A stretch of 64,000 bases of DNA from Solen grandis (GCA_021229015.1 CM037777.1:60542085-60606084), one strand, 5' to 3'. Positions 18,501 through 26,055 are shown, counted from the stretch's first letter. The notes: generated by a model not told the origin, from the letters alone. Translations and numbers: made by a program.

Positions 18501-21049
18501 TTGGAAAATACGTGCCAGGGTCTGGTTCGCTGCATGTAGGTCCGTTTACAATACGTCAGACTGGCAAAGAGAAAAAGGACAAATTCAAATGGAGATCCTA
18601 TACAGTCCTCTCTAGTCTTAAGGTAATGTAACTGACTTGACTATTTGAGTTTACCGTCGCTTCGATAGTATTTCAGTCATATAGCGACGTCCAGCTAATT
18701 ACAGGTGGAGGAAGACCCCGAATGCACAGAGACATCCGGGTAGAACCATCGACCTACCGCACGCCAGCTGGAAGGCTTCCTCACATGAAAATTCGAATGA
18801 CCCTGCCGGGATTCGAACCCACGCGATGAGTGGCTGAGTGAGTGTTAAGGTCAGCGACTTTACCCTCTTGGCCACGGAGGCCCCCGTAATATAATTAATT
18901 GAGTATTTAAATGGAGGAAACGTATGAATACATGTATATGATATTATTCCATGCTTTTGTGTACAGAGATTGAGAAATATTCATATTGGCAAATTAATCA
19001 TGCACTATAAAAGATGTAATTTTATCATTTTTATAACAATAACAGTTTCCTGTAATAATACTTTGATGTATCCCGTCGTGTTGAGTGTGACAATTATGTC
19101 AAATTGTATAGCTGATATTTTTTTTATTTTGTAATGGAAAAAAAAAAGTAGACATTAAATATGGGGAAACACTTTGTTTATATACCTTAAGATGATGTTT
19201 TAATCCATTAATGGCCATTTGATATGAAACAGATCAGGATTTGGGACTTGTATGGGACAGGGATTCTATATACATATATAGAGAAAGAATTCTTGTTTGG
19301 ACGATAAACCCATACTACAACTAACTCAGAGTACGTGATCACATACAAGCAACACGACAAAGACTGAAATTCTCAATAAATCATGACTACTCCATGATCC
19401 AGATTTATCATCTTTAACAAGTAACATACTATACACTTACGTTAGCACTTGTCTTAACTTATTAAAGGTAAAAACATATTTGAACTTTTTTTTTTTTTTA
19501 TTCCATTAATGGTCATTTGATGATGAAAATAAATATGTTATCCTATCATCCCTCGTGAAATATATTGCAATCTTACAATATGATTTTATGATTTTGTTTG
19601 GACTTTTCTCTCGCTTCATTTCAGGAGGGGAACCATGATGTTAAGATTATAACGTTCACGCAATGGCCACAAGATGAAGTAGTTCCAAAGAAACCGGAGG
19701 CATTTTTAGATCTTGTTCAGGAAGTTCTAAAAACCAATCAGGGCTCTGATCAGCCGATCATTATACAGTGCCTGTATGAACAATAGACATTACTCCTTCT
19801 ACTTCTTCTTCTTCTTCTTTTTCTTCTTCTTCTTCTATATCATCATCAGTATTTCCAACTACTACTTCATATTTAACATAATTATCATTATCATTTTTCT
19901 TCTTCTGCTTCTTCTTTTTCTTCTTTTTCCTACACCTATTTTCCCCTGTTTTTACCCCCACATCTTGCGTTAAATACAATGAAAATGTAAAGAAAAAGTC
20001 CTATCAATTTCTTCTTTATTTCGCTGCAATTATCAAGGTTTTTCATGTTTATTTAAGTAAAATATCTCTTATAATTTCAAACATGTGCATAATATTTATA
20101 TAAAGGGGGAAGAAATAGAAAAATGATATTGAATAATGGCTTTCATTGTGAAATAATTTCTACGTTACCCCCAGTAACGGAGCGGACAGGAGCGGTCTCT
20201 GTGCAGTAATCCTGCACGTGCTTGAACGTGCACGAATGGAAGACAACGTGGCCATCACGAATACCGTTCAGATGATGCGACATAGGCGTCGACAGATTGT
20301 GCCAACTTTCGTGAGTACAAGCAAAGACCTTAACCTAGCTTTGGGTTCATAGTAATATCTGCTATTTATATAGATAATTTTCACAAAATTTCACAAGTTT
20401 CGAATGAATTTCAGTCCATTAACAGTCATTTTACCCCTGCTGAATATTGTCCCCACGCCCGATCGATACCATCTATAGACCGCCATGATGTCATGTAGGA
20501 AAACGGAACAAGTCAGCCGCGGGTGTCCGACGATGTATTGTCCATGGCGTCCTGTATACATGTATATTGTTTTATAAATGCTTCTCTCCCATTTCGATTT
20601 TCATTCATCTACATTTGACATCATATATGGAACTGAAACATTTCAAATCACCATTAGTCTGAGAGATGTACCATCACACCGATATTCAAATGATAATTGC
20701 GGCATTCAAGGCAGATTTATTTTATTCAGAATGATCTCAATTTCGACCGTTCCCGGTGGCCGAGTGATTATATCATTCGCCAAGGACCCTGGATGTCATG
20801 GATTCGATCCCCGACCGTGACTTACCCAAGTATCTATCTCGGGTTGACAAAGTCCCCTAAGGACTGGAAAAAAAATGTCAGTATGACGTTAATTCTACGC
20901 TGATAATCCATATTACTCTCTTAATCAATGTTTCGTTTATTGATCTAATAGCGTTCTTGCATTCCTCTATGTTTCAGGAGCAGTATCGGTTTTGTCACGA
21001 CCTTGTGCTACAGTTTGTTGAAAAGAACGCTACCTACGCCAACGTGTGA
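296..21049 (+). CDS. EGF-repeat receptor-type protein tyrosine phosphatase (3' part, 22 exons)
   Basis: Single-pass membrane receptor expected to remove phosphate from tyrosine in cytoplasmic proteins. Joining the 22 exons listed below gives 2537 nt, 844 residues plus TGA, with every intron phase matching. Numbering here starts at the first complete codon (298). Three 8-Cys EGF/laminin-like repeats cover residues 1-139, the transmembrane helix about 158-181, juxtamembrane Tyr223 (VVYSNI), D1 about 285-545 (KNRY 313-316, WPD 449-451, Cys481, Arg487), D2 about 600-835 (WPQ 740-742, Cys775, Arg781) and the YANV end 841-844. The first exon starts in mid-codon, so signal peptide and further ectodomain exons lie upstream of the window. 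The tandem PTP layout is that of vertebrate R-PTPs, but the EGF-only ectodomain is not a vertebrate arrangement; I assign no orthologue. Expansions of such receptors in bivalves are recalled from general knowledge, not shown here. Confidence 0.93.
1075..1215 (+). CDS. RPTP exon 2: EGF/laminin-like repeat 2
   Basis: Also exactly 141 nt and phase 1-1 (acceptor TTTTTCAG, donor CAAG|GTGTGA). Shares 36 of 47 residues with exon 1 by direct comparison, including the run CSGHCKDGSNC, so the two exons are a tandem duplication. The surrounding intron sequence looks much less alike. Confidence 0.9.
1411..1800. repeat. Degenerate repeat of GAATGTCG.TCACATAGCTATGCATTCGC units
   Basis: Four or more diverged units between exons 2 and 3: CACATAGTTATGCATTCGC (1480-1498), CACATAGCTATGCATTCGC (about 1680-1698), CACATAGCTATGCATTAA (about 1736), each preceded by GCTGAATGTCG or a variant and a GTTAAATGCAGAGCTGAA stretch. 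Spacing is irregular. Confidence 0.6.
3585..3722 (+). CDS. RPTP exon 3: EGF/laminin-like repeat 3
   Basis: 138 nt, phase 1-1, acceptor TCACCAG, donor GAAA|GTATGT. Eight cysteines in CEVGTWGYNC...VPYCNE, clearly diverged from repeats 1 and 2. Directly precedes the transmembrane exon, so it is the membrane-proximal EGF module. Confidence 0.88.
5021..5057 (+). repeat. (TG)n microsatellite
   Basis: About 18 TG units, 91 bases upstream of the transmembrane exon. Confidence 0.97.
5148..5280 (+). CDS. RPTP exon 4: transmembrane segment
   Basis: 133 nt, phase 1 in and phase 2 out, donor AAAAG|GTGCCT. Translates to a short Ser/Glu-rich stalk, then a helix of about 24 hydrophobic residues (GPIVGVCCGIILLVLVGF..) ended by the stop-transfer YRKR. 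The order EGF, helix, basic stop-transfer supports a type I topology. A (TG)n tract lies about 90 bases upstream of the acceptor. Confidence 0.9.
5418..5621 (+). mobile_element. SINE-B copy, 5'-truncated
   Basis: Lacks the tRNA head. Contains the family body GGATAATGTGACTTGGTGTG, CAGTGTGGCAGCACTATATC and the tail CGGCACGACGTTAAATCC followed by an AAC-rich end. In the intron after the transmembrane exon. Confidence 0.75.
6157..6254 (+). CDS. RPTP exon 5: juxtamembrane tail
   Basis: 98 nt, acceptor TGTTTAG, donor ACTA|GTAAGA, phase 2 to 1. Encodes a polar stretch (KDPSQKAAQNGEIETESAIV...) with no recognised motif. The phases fit exons 4 and 6, which is the main support. Confidence 0.8.
7055..7144 (+). 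CDS. RPTP exon 6: juxtamembrane tyrosine motif
   Basis: 90 nt, phase 1-1, acceptor TTACCAG, donor CCTG|GTATGC. Encodes SSEEVVYSNIQAEF and continues polar. VVYSNI fits the ITIM pattern V-x-Y-x-x-I, and YSN also fits the pYxN pattern bound by Grb2 SH2 domains. Phosphorylation is inferred only. The symmetric phase makes this exon skippable in frame. Confidence 0.83.
8003..8139 (+). CDS. RPTP exon 7: wedge / N-terminal edge of PTP domain D1
   Basis: 137 nt, acceptor GTTTCCAG, phase 1 to 0. Translates to ...ISVHQVSLGRLMSYLRDTS... then DKLFEEFK, the helical lead-in before an R-PTP D1. The only donor compatible with exon 8 is AAG|GCAAGT, a GC donor. The GT four bases downstream would give phase 1 and put a stop in exon 8. 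Confidence 0.88.
8140..8614 (+). promoter_or_regulatory. GC-AG intron (GC 5' splice site) of the RPTP gene
   Basis: Donor reads AAG|GCAAGT, the canonical strong context of a GC donor, and the acceptor is CTCCACAG. Only this donor keeps the frame across the conserved junction EEFK|AIPNVYNYS. Using the GT at 8144 leads to a stop codon in exon 8. Confidence 0.85.
8615..8702 (+). CDS. RPTP exon 8: D1 pTyr-recognition loop
   Basis: 88 nt, acceptor CTCCACAG, donor CCCT|GTAAGA, phase 0 to 1. Contains GNRAKNRYNQMYP; KNRY is the phosphotyrosine-recognition loop of active PTP domains, where Tyr stacks on the substrate ring. Confidence 0.92.
9140..9465 (-). mobile_element. tRNA-headed SINE, separate family (SINE-E)
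   Basis: Minus strand reads a good tRNA-like head (GGCCAGTGGTAGAG box A; GGTTCGAATCCC box B) followed by about 250 bases of body unlike SINE-A and SINE-B. The outer limits are estimates. Short reading frames across it are by-products of the tRNA-like sequence. Intron between exons 8 and 9. Confidence 0.65.
10209..10285 (+). CDS. RPTP exon 9: D1 core
   Basis: 77 nt, phase 1 to 0, acceptor CTATCTAG, donor AAC|GTGAGT. Encodes FDHNRVHL then DYVNASYIN, the conserved D-x-x-R-V and DYINASYI motifs of PTP domains. Matches D2 exon 17 (74 nt, same phases). Confidence 0.92.
10692..10728 (+). CDS. RPTP exon 10: 37-nt micro-exon of D1
   Basis: 37 nt encoding GYKSEKAYIAAQ, the conserved PTP motif that ends in AQGP across the junction. 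Acceptor TTTGAAG, donor CAAG|GTACGG, phase 0 to 1. A (TG)17 tract starts 17 bases past the exon end. D2 has no counterpart intron: its exon 18 covers both this exon and exon 11. Confidence 0.88.
10745..10778 (+). repeat. (TG)n microsatellite next to the micro-exon
   Basis: 17 TG units starting 17 bases after the 37-nt exon 10. Confidence 0.97.
10800..10922 (-). mobile_element. SINE-B 3' fragment
   Basis: Reverse complement of the body of the 41288 copy: TTTGGAGACTACGTCTAC, CCACACACAGTCACATTATC and CCTGACACCGG. Diverged, with an unmatched segment inside. Intron after exon 10. Confidence 0.6.
11537..11634 (+). CDS. RPTP exon 11: D1 core
   Basis: 98 nt, phase 1 to 0, acceptor ATCTAAAG, donor AAG|GTAATA. 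Translates to PVEKNIADFIRTIWEKE then TIVILTNVVESGK, the classical DFWRMIWE and IVMLTN.VE.GK motifs. Confidence 0.92.
12349..12468 (+). CDS. RPTP exon 12: D1 core
   Basis: 120 nt, phase 0-0, acceptor TATTTTAG, donor ATG|GTATCT. Starts MKCLKYW, the KC..YWP motif of PTP domains. The second half is strand-forming sequence ending LLLKM. A (GT)n tract starts about 48 bases past the donor. Confidence 0.9.
12517..12549 (+). repeat. (GT)n microsatellite
   Basis: About 16 GT units starting 48 bases after exon 12. Confidence 0.97.
12750..12840 (-). mobile_element. SINE-B fragment, interrupted by a SINE-A
   Basis: Antisense body of the family (GATACCACACCAAGTCACAT, ATCATGACAGTG). The SINE-A at 12841-13064 starts at its edge, so this is the older of the two. 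Confidence 0.6.
12841..13064 (-). mobile_element. SINE-A copy, 5'-truncated
   Basis: Antisense copy carrying the conserved core TCATGTGAGGAAGCC and GCTGG..TTGCGG, box B GGTTCGAATCCCGGC and the 3' end CGACGGTAAACTCAAATAG. The part with box A is missing. Flanked by imperfect 12-bp repeats GGGCAGTTCTGG (12829-12840) and GGGCAGTCCTGG (13065-13076), a good target-site duplication. About 160 bases upstream of exon 13. Confidence 0.85.
13226..13374 (+). CDS. RPTP exon 13: D1 WPD loop and catalytic Cys
   Basis: 149 nt, phase 0 to 2, acceptor CTCTACAG, donor GCAG|GTATGT. Contains FHFTAWPDKDTP, whose WPD aspartate acts as general acid, and ends RPWLVHC with the nucleophilic cysteine (residue 481). The intron falls within the codon after Cys. 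Same length and phases as D2 exon 20. Confidence 0.95.
14224..14359 (+). CDS. RPTP exon 14: D1 catalytic loop and Q region
   Basis: 136 nt, phase 2 to 0, acceptor GCTTTAG, donor AAG|GTAATC. Completes the signature HCSAGVGRTGTF with Arg487, then runs to RKQRVFMVQTK. All catalytic residues of D1 are intact, so D1 is predicted active. Same length as D2 exon 21. Confidence 0.95.
15365..15514 (+). CDS. RPTP exon 15: end of D1 and linker
   Basis: 150 nt, phase 0-0, acceptor TTATTCAG, donor GAG|GTGAAG. Begins DQYRFVHEALLEG (with QTK of exon 14 this is the Q-loop QT..QYRF motif), then a linker with a Ser-rich part (SSQSSPLSRQFE) leading into D2. Confidence 0.92.
16051..16168 (+). CDS. RPTP exon 16: D1-D2 linker and start of D2
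   Basis: 118 nt, phase 0 to 1, acceptor TTATGAAG, donor CCAA|GTAAGC. Translates to LLQEYQKIEEVRASKREENC and ends PKNRDNNIIP. The D2 pTyr loop reads KNRD instead of KNRY, a loss common in second PTP domains. Confidence 0.88.
16579..16652 (+). CDS. RPTP exon 17: D2 core
   Basis: 74 nt, phase 1 to 0, acceptor TTCCTCAG, donor CCG|GTAACC. Encodes NTTRPFLASSVEG then NNYINAVVIP, the D2 equivalent of the DYINASYI strand of exon 9. Confidence 0.9.
17473..17727 (+). mobile_element. SINE-A copy, full-length
   Basis: tRNA-like head GGGGCCGCCGTGGCCGAGCG with box B GGGTTCGAATCCC, conserved core TCATGTGAGGAAGC, and end CAGTGACGGTAAACCTCAA. Flanked by a perfect 14-bp target-site duplication TTACAATTCATATT (17459-17472 and 17728-17741). 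Inserted just upstream of the exon 18 acceptor. Confidence 0.93.
17754..17885 (+). CDS. RPTP exon 18: D2 core
   Basis: 132 nt, phase 0-0, acceptor GTTGGCAG, donor CCG|GTAAGA. Translates to SYRLARGYILTQIPLPDTVV then DWWRLVLE and SLVVTFDD. It is the unsplit equivalent of D1 exons 10 plus 11 (135 nt). A complete SINE ends about 26 bases upstream of the exon (12 bases after its duplicated target site). Confidence 0.92.
18070..18096 (+). repeat. (TTG)n microsatellite
   Basis: About eight TTG units in the intron after exon 18. Confidence 0.9.
18500..18622 (+). CDS. RPTP exon 19: D2 core
   Basis: 123 nt, phase 0-0, acceptor AACACCAG, donor AAG|GTAATG. Translates to VGKYVPGSGSLHVGPFTIRQ and ends YTVLSSLK. 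The KYWP-type motif is weak, as expected for D2. A SINE begins only 11 bases after the exon end, and its target-site duplication includes the donor. Confidence 0.9.
18634..18885 (-). mobile_element. SINE-A copy, full-length, at a splice donor
   Basis: Antisense, from 3' end (TTGAGTTTACCGTCGC) to head (CTTGGCCACGGAGGCCCC). Flanked by GTAATGTAACT (18623-18633, the exon 19 donor itself) and GTAATATAATT (18886-18896), a 9/11 match that reads as the target-site duplication. Confidence 0.9.
19625..19773 (+). CDS. RPTP exon 20: D2 WPQ loop and Cys
   Basis: 149 nt, phase 0 to 2, acceptor CATTTCAG, donor GCCT|GTATGA. Contains IITFTQWPQDEVVP, where the general-acid Asp of WPD is Gln, and ends PIIIQC with the position-equivalent cysteine (775). 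As in D1, the intron lies right after the Cys codon. Confidence 0.93.
19791..19836 (+). repeat. (CTT)n tract
   Basis: Imperfect TTC/CTT repeats beginning about 20 bases past exon 20, with a second patch at 19895-19930. They explain the long Glu/Lys-rich and Phe-rich spurious frames on both strands. Confidence 0.9.
20175..20310 (+). CDS. RPTP exon 21: D2 pseudo-catalytic loop
   Basis: 136 nt, phase 2 to 0, acceptor ACCCCCAG, donor TTC|GTGAGT. Completes QCLNGADRSGLCAV, so CX5R is preserved with Arg781, but HC is QC and T after RSG is L. Ends MMRHRRRQIVPTF. D2 is predicted weakly active or inactive, with a regulatory role typical of R-PTP second domains. Confidence 0.93.
20744..20925 (+). mobile_element. 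tRNA-headed SINE, diverged (SINE-B-like head)
   Basis: CGGTGGCCGAGTGATTA box A and GGATTCGATCCCC box B, then CGTGACTTACC. The body past the head is too diverged to place firmly. Intron before the last exon. Confidence 0.6.
20978..21049 (+). CDS. RPTP exon 22: C-terminus with YANV tail and stop
   Basis: 72 nt including TGA at 21047-21049, acceptor GTTTCAG, phase 0. Reads EQYRFCHDLVLQFVE then KNATYANV-stop. The tail places a YxN tyrosine four residues from the end, as in vertebrate PTP-alpha and PTP-epsilon, which end in YANF-like sequence bound by the Grb2 SH2 domain when phosphorylated. Confidence 0.94.
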   Translation, partial: EQYRFCHDLVLQFVEKNATYANV

Positions 21050-22407
21050 AGCCACCGCACCTGTGTCCGGTCACGCATGCACGTAATTGTTAAAAATTTT
21101 ATTTTAAATAATTTAAAAATTTCTGTAAAATAATATTTTCTCTTTTTTTTAAATTTTTTTTACATTTATGTAGATTAATTTGATATGAGAAATATTTTGC
21201 AGAAATGTATTTATATTTGTTACTTCAGTATTTTTTTTTTCTTCGATGGCCCTGATTGTATGCAACTTTAATTTGAAACATCTATTTTCGTGTGCAAACA
21301 TACTTCACCTAAAATTAGAAGGTATATTTACCAGAAGATATACCTAAAATTATTATGAAAAAAATGTTAAGATCTTGTGTGTATATATGTAAGTTACTTT
21401 CTTAACTCTTAATGTATGATATTTAGCTATTTGATATTTTTTCAATACATATGTGTATAGTTTTCATTTTTTAAAATGATGTTTGACGACACTGAAATGG
21501 AATGGTCCTCAGATCTGTACATTGTTAAACATACAGAAAAAAATGTTTGGTACTTCAGACAAATGTTGCCGTTGTACATGTACCAACATTTTATTTTTTC
21601 CTCGTCCATTAATTTTACTTTATACTGAATGCACTGTATAATGTAGGACTGAGATCATTGTGGTAATATTTACAAAAATGCAAACAGAGAAAGAAATATA
21701 CAACATGATGATTACCAAATATTTGCTTTAAATGCCACTCACTACCTACAACCAGGTACATCCAATAGTAGTTGCCAGCGTGTCATGTATATATATATAT
21801 ATTGGTTTACGATGTACTGAATGTGTAGGTCATAAATGGAAATGAACTAGGAAATTGATAATGTGACTGCAAGTTTTTAGCATCATGACATATGCCTACA
21901 GTGTGATATCAAAGATATACAAAACTATTTCTGTCTCAAGTAGAAATGACTCTTCAAATTACTGGACACCCAACGACGGACATATTATAGGAGTGCGGGA
22001 CGATTCTTTATACAGCATATAGCAATATGCCGGTGTCCGAGTAAAACAATGACACGAGTAACCATGGAAACAAGATAACACTACTACTTCTATAGTATTT
22101 TTTATTTGACTGTCAGTGGTCAACATGTATGTTTCATTTTCATGATATCATGGGTAAAAGTTGGAAATTAAAAAGAAAAAAAACAACACTAAAATCCTGA
22201 TTTTAGCAATTTTTATATAGTTTTATATAGAATAAGACGTCATTTGGGAATCAGAAAAACCTGAAGTTCAGGAAAATTCCTGAAAGCGTTTACACATTTA
22301 CATAACATTTATATGCGTATACCTAAAAAAATTATCTCTTTCGACTAGATCTACATCACTCCCACTCTTTCGACCTAGATCTACATCATTCCTGTAGAAT
22401 AAATAAA
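21050..22407 (+). other. Probable 3' UTR and downstream region of the RPTP gene
   Basis: No coding signal follows the stop. The sequence is T- and A-rich. Clear AATAAA hexamers occur as an overlapping pair at 22398-22403 and 22402-22407; the true poly(A) site cannot be fixed by eye. A diverged SINE-B relic lies inside (about 21832-21955). Confidence 0.4.
21832..21955 (+). mobile_element. SINE-B relic
   Basis: Ordered short matches to the family body: GATAATGTGACT, CATGACAT, CAGTGTGATATC, TATTTCTGTCTCAAGTAG. No head. Lies in the presumed 3' UTR. Confidence 0.5.
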
Positions 22408-24209
22408 GAATAAACAAGTCATAATAATGAAAAGTTGCTGAAGATTTGATCTTAAAAAATAAAGGTTTGTCATTTAGGGACCAGATTATTCAGCAATTTC
22501 AATTTATCTATCAAGATTGATAGAGTATCATCTGAAGTGATATACATGTCGTGTTGTGTGTTCGGCAGCAACTATCTGTGCTGTTCAAGTAATCTCAGTA
22601 AAATCTCAATATAATTTTCAGGATTAATAGGTATCACTCGCGGCAGAAATGTGTATACACAATGTAACTAGATGTCTTATTGTAATACAATATCTTAAGA
22701 TGGCATTGATACTCGAAATAATTATTTCACATTTTCATCGCAAAGTATGTTGGAGTACAATAATTATTCTTAGTATATATGCGATCTAGAAGACTTAAGT
22801 ATTCAAGTTTAAATTATTAAACAGGTCATCATTTTCTAAATTGATACTAAATCCATTTGAGATAAGAAGTCCGGAATGCCGTCTTGTTTGTAAATATCAA
22901 TAAACAGTGTTCTTGTTTTTAATGAATTAAGCATTAAATCGTGAAGTTGAAACTCCTACTTGTGTGGAAGGTATACATATATTTTCATTTCTTTCTGTCA
23001 CTGTAAGGAATTTAGCTCGGTATAAAAATTTTGCTTATTCTACAAACATTGTATCTTTCCCTTAGTTCAATATAGCCGTTTCTGAAGGTCAAATTACAAC
23101 CTAAATGTGAAAAGCCATTGCAAATATATGGTTTTCATGACATTTTTTTTTACCTAAATATAATTAAATTTACATCAATGTTGTTGTTTGATGAAGCTAG
23201 TTTATCTAATCGTCGTTTGTCTCTGGAGACTGACACACGAAACAAGCAAGTCCAGCTGAACCCTGAGATGACGATAGAGTGGCCTGCCCTTGGTTGACTC
23301 CTATCCGAATGTAAGGTGGCAAACACTTCGTGATATCATACTGTAAAAAATATGAGTTATTGCAAAAGATAATGCAGAATTGCAAACTACACGTCAGAGA
23401 AATTTCTGAAGTTTGCCACCTTTAAAAAGTTGTTTCCTTTCACAAACGTTGGTCACCTTCAACACCAAAAAATAAACATTCTCAGTCTTATGACATTTAT
23501 GAAAGAAAACTCATGAAAATATCGTGATTGTGTGCTGTCTTGTAAAGCTTTTTGACATTTAAGCTTGAATATTGTAACAATGTTCTTATCAGTGTAATGA
23601 ATAATAAAGTTTAATATTCTGATGTCGTTTTCTATATTATTTTCCAAATTAAGACAATTCGCCCAGGTGGTAAAAATATCACTCACAAACACGCGAGTCC
23701 TAACAATATTACATATAGTAAATGCGTTGAATCCAAAGCTGCGCTAAAGAAAATTTGGAAACATGCATAAAAATATCTACATGTCTGTCGGCTTTGATTG
23801 GGGGCCGCTGTGATACACTGTATCACAGTTCTTGTTTAATTCTACCACGCAGGTCGCAATTAAACTAATATTGTTCATAGCAACTGAAAATGTTCATTAA
23901 TTAGTCCATTCTGCATTATATTCCAATGTTGCAACTGCCCTGAGAAATTAAAAACACACACCTTTAAACATGTGACATCAAGAATGTTCATCATTTTGTG
24001 TGTAAAACTTGGTTTATTTGGTTTTAATTGAATTATTTAACGCCATTTTATAACATCAACGGCTAACAAATGACCAGTTCACCTAACAACTCTTTCCAGG
24101 ATTCTGGCGGTATTGTATTTTTAGGCACGCATCTCTGTAGTTAAATAAGTACAGCGGTTAAAACGAATGACCATCAGAAAGAAATTGTAAATCATTCATC
24201 GAGGAGACT
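22408..24209. other. Gene-free stretch
   Basis: AT-rich, with no reading frame showing a recognisable domain on either strand, no RNA gene and no clear repeat. A short inverted pair TGATACACTGTATCA lies near 23811. Confidence 0.5.
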
Positions 24210-24330
24210 GTGCTCGACCACTGTGTGGATCGAACCCACAACCCTCGGCTTCACAGCCAAGCGCCACCAAGGCCGGTTTATTATGTGAAACCCATGGTCC
24301 CTACGCTGTGGTTGGGCACAAGGACATGAT
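24210..24330 (-). mobile_element. tRNA-headed SINE, another family
   Basis: Minus strand: CTTGGTGGCGCTTGGC box A-like, then GTGGGTTCGATCCAC box B. It does not fold as a standard tRNA by eye and continues into unrelated sequence, so it is scored as a SINE head and not a tRNA gene. Confidence 0.5.
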
Positions 24331-24750
24331 ATAACTCATATCTATTCAGACGAATCCCAACAGTGAAAAATATTCACGCGATTTCGCAGGACTTTTTCTA
24401 GTATTAATGAAAGACTTGTAGGCCTTCTGTTTGTATTACTTTTCAAAAAGGAAATTCCATTTAGGCAAAAATATTTAGAGATTTGGTTGAGAAGAATTAA
24501 AATGTTTCATAAATATACTTCTTAAAAAGTTATGTAAAAGTAGTAAAACTGATAACATTTAGACATATAACCCATTTCAGATTGATTTATATATACATGA
24601 CTAAAGATAGGTGTATCTACTCTGCATGATACTAAAACAAGATTATTTTACATATAACCAGAAAAAAACATTACCTTTAACTTTTTCCAAACAAAATCGT
24701 ATTTGGAAAGTCAAAATAAAAATAAAAAATTCAGGTGGTAAAGCGTCCAT

Positions 24751-25596
24751 TTTAAGCCTAGCACAAGAATCCGTATAACCTTTGAATCTGTTCACGTAAA
24801 ATGTAGGCAATATTATCTATAGATGTCTATATATTGAAATGAACCTCTTACTTATACGGGGTAGGGCTGAAATGAGTTCATTGTTTTTGCTCTGGTACCC
24901 GTCATACTGTTACACGTGGATACCCATGCAAATGTTGTCAGTGCATTAAATAAACAGATTGATTGGTACTTACAACCTATAATGACTAACCATTTTAGTC
25001 ACTGATTTTAACACATTTCACTAAGAGCTTAACGATACGGACTTTACAACGCACGTTAAGACAATGGTGTAGAATTATATGTATGTTAAAGAATATCATT
25101 ATTGACATACATATATATTATTTAAAAAAAAAGAAGTACATGAAGTACCATAACAGAAAAGGCCGAGATCGGGTAACGGGTAATAATTTTGCCTCCAAGA
25201 TCCGGCCGACCCGCCTGTACTCAGAAACGCGTTTCAGCCTTAATACGGAGACGGTGAAACCGACTATAACATTCTACAGTGCAGATTTTTATAATGTTCG
25301 GCTTTCAACAGACGCAAATCAGCAGCTCCCCAAGATTAGATTTTTTTCTAATTTTGGCGACAATATGTGTACACCACGTACCTACGTTCTTTGCGTACAA
25401 GTAGCTTTGTAAGGCGTAATCAAAGTTACTTTTTTTCACTATCCCGACCGACACTATTTTTTGTTTGACCGATCAAACTTTTTTTGAAAACATTAGGATA
25501 ATTATGGTTGCTAAACGCTGTGTTTCTGACATCCTTTTAAAAATAGAAAAAACATAAGAAAAGGTTAAAAATAAAAGTTTTGCCGACTTACCGATT

Positions 25597-25636
<40 letters not shown>

Positions 25637-25980
25637 ACATATTAGATCTAGTGGAATTTATTATTAAAATAATTATTATTACTATATTTTCCCATAAATA
25701 TGGTCTTGGTCAAGTCAGCATATTCTGTGTAGAGTGGTGAGTTTGAAGTTGTTAATCTCAGCATACTACAATAGTTACCGTGGTGGAAATACATACCGAA
25801 TGTGTGTTTCCCATCCCTACCCCCTTGTCTACATTGTCCAGGTCGGCTTAAAATGATAGATGGGTTAATGTACTGGAATAAATTAACTTTAGAAATGAAA
25901 TATTATTTTTAAGCTGAGCACAAGAATCCGAACAACCTTTGGATCTGTGCACGTAAAATCTATAGTATAGATGTCTATAT
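24751..25980. repeat. Pair of direct repeats flanking about 1.1 kb
   Basis: TTTTAAGCCTAGCACAAGAATCC.. at 24751-24835 and TTTTAAGCTGAGCACAAGAATCC.. at 25908-25980 share also CACGTAAAAT and TATAGATGTCTATATAT. Between them are a (T)n run and the stretch TACGGAGACGGTGAAACCGA, which also occurs at about 7577. Could be an element with terminal direct repeats; unresolved. Confidence 0.5.
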
Positions 25981-26055
25981 ATATATATATATAGATCAGA
26001 CGAGTATAATGTAAACATTCCGGTGACGTTAATGTAAGATTGACAGTTTGGCGAC

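Noticed and set aside
19761..19979. Glu/Lys-rich and Phe-rich frames
   Set aside because: Products of the CTT/TTC microsatellite on either strand.
25083..25412. 109-codon frame as a gene
   Set aside because: Opens in poly-A/Lys-rich sequence, has no recognisable domain and overlaps a repeat also found near 7577.
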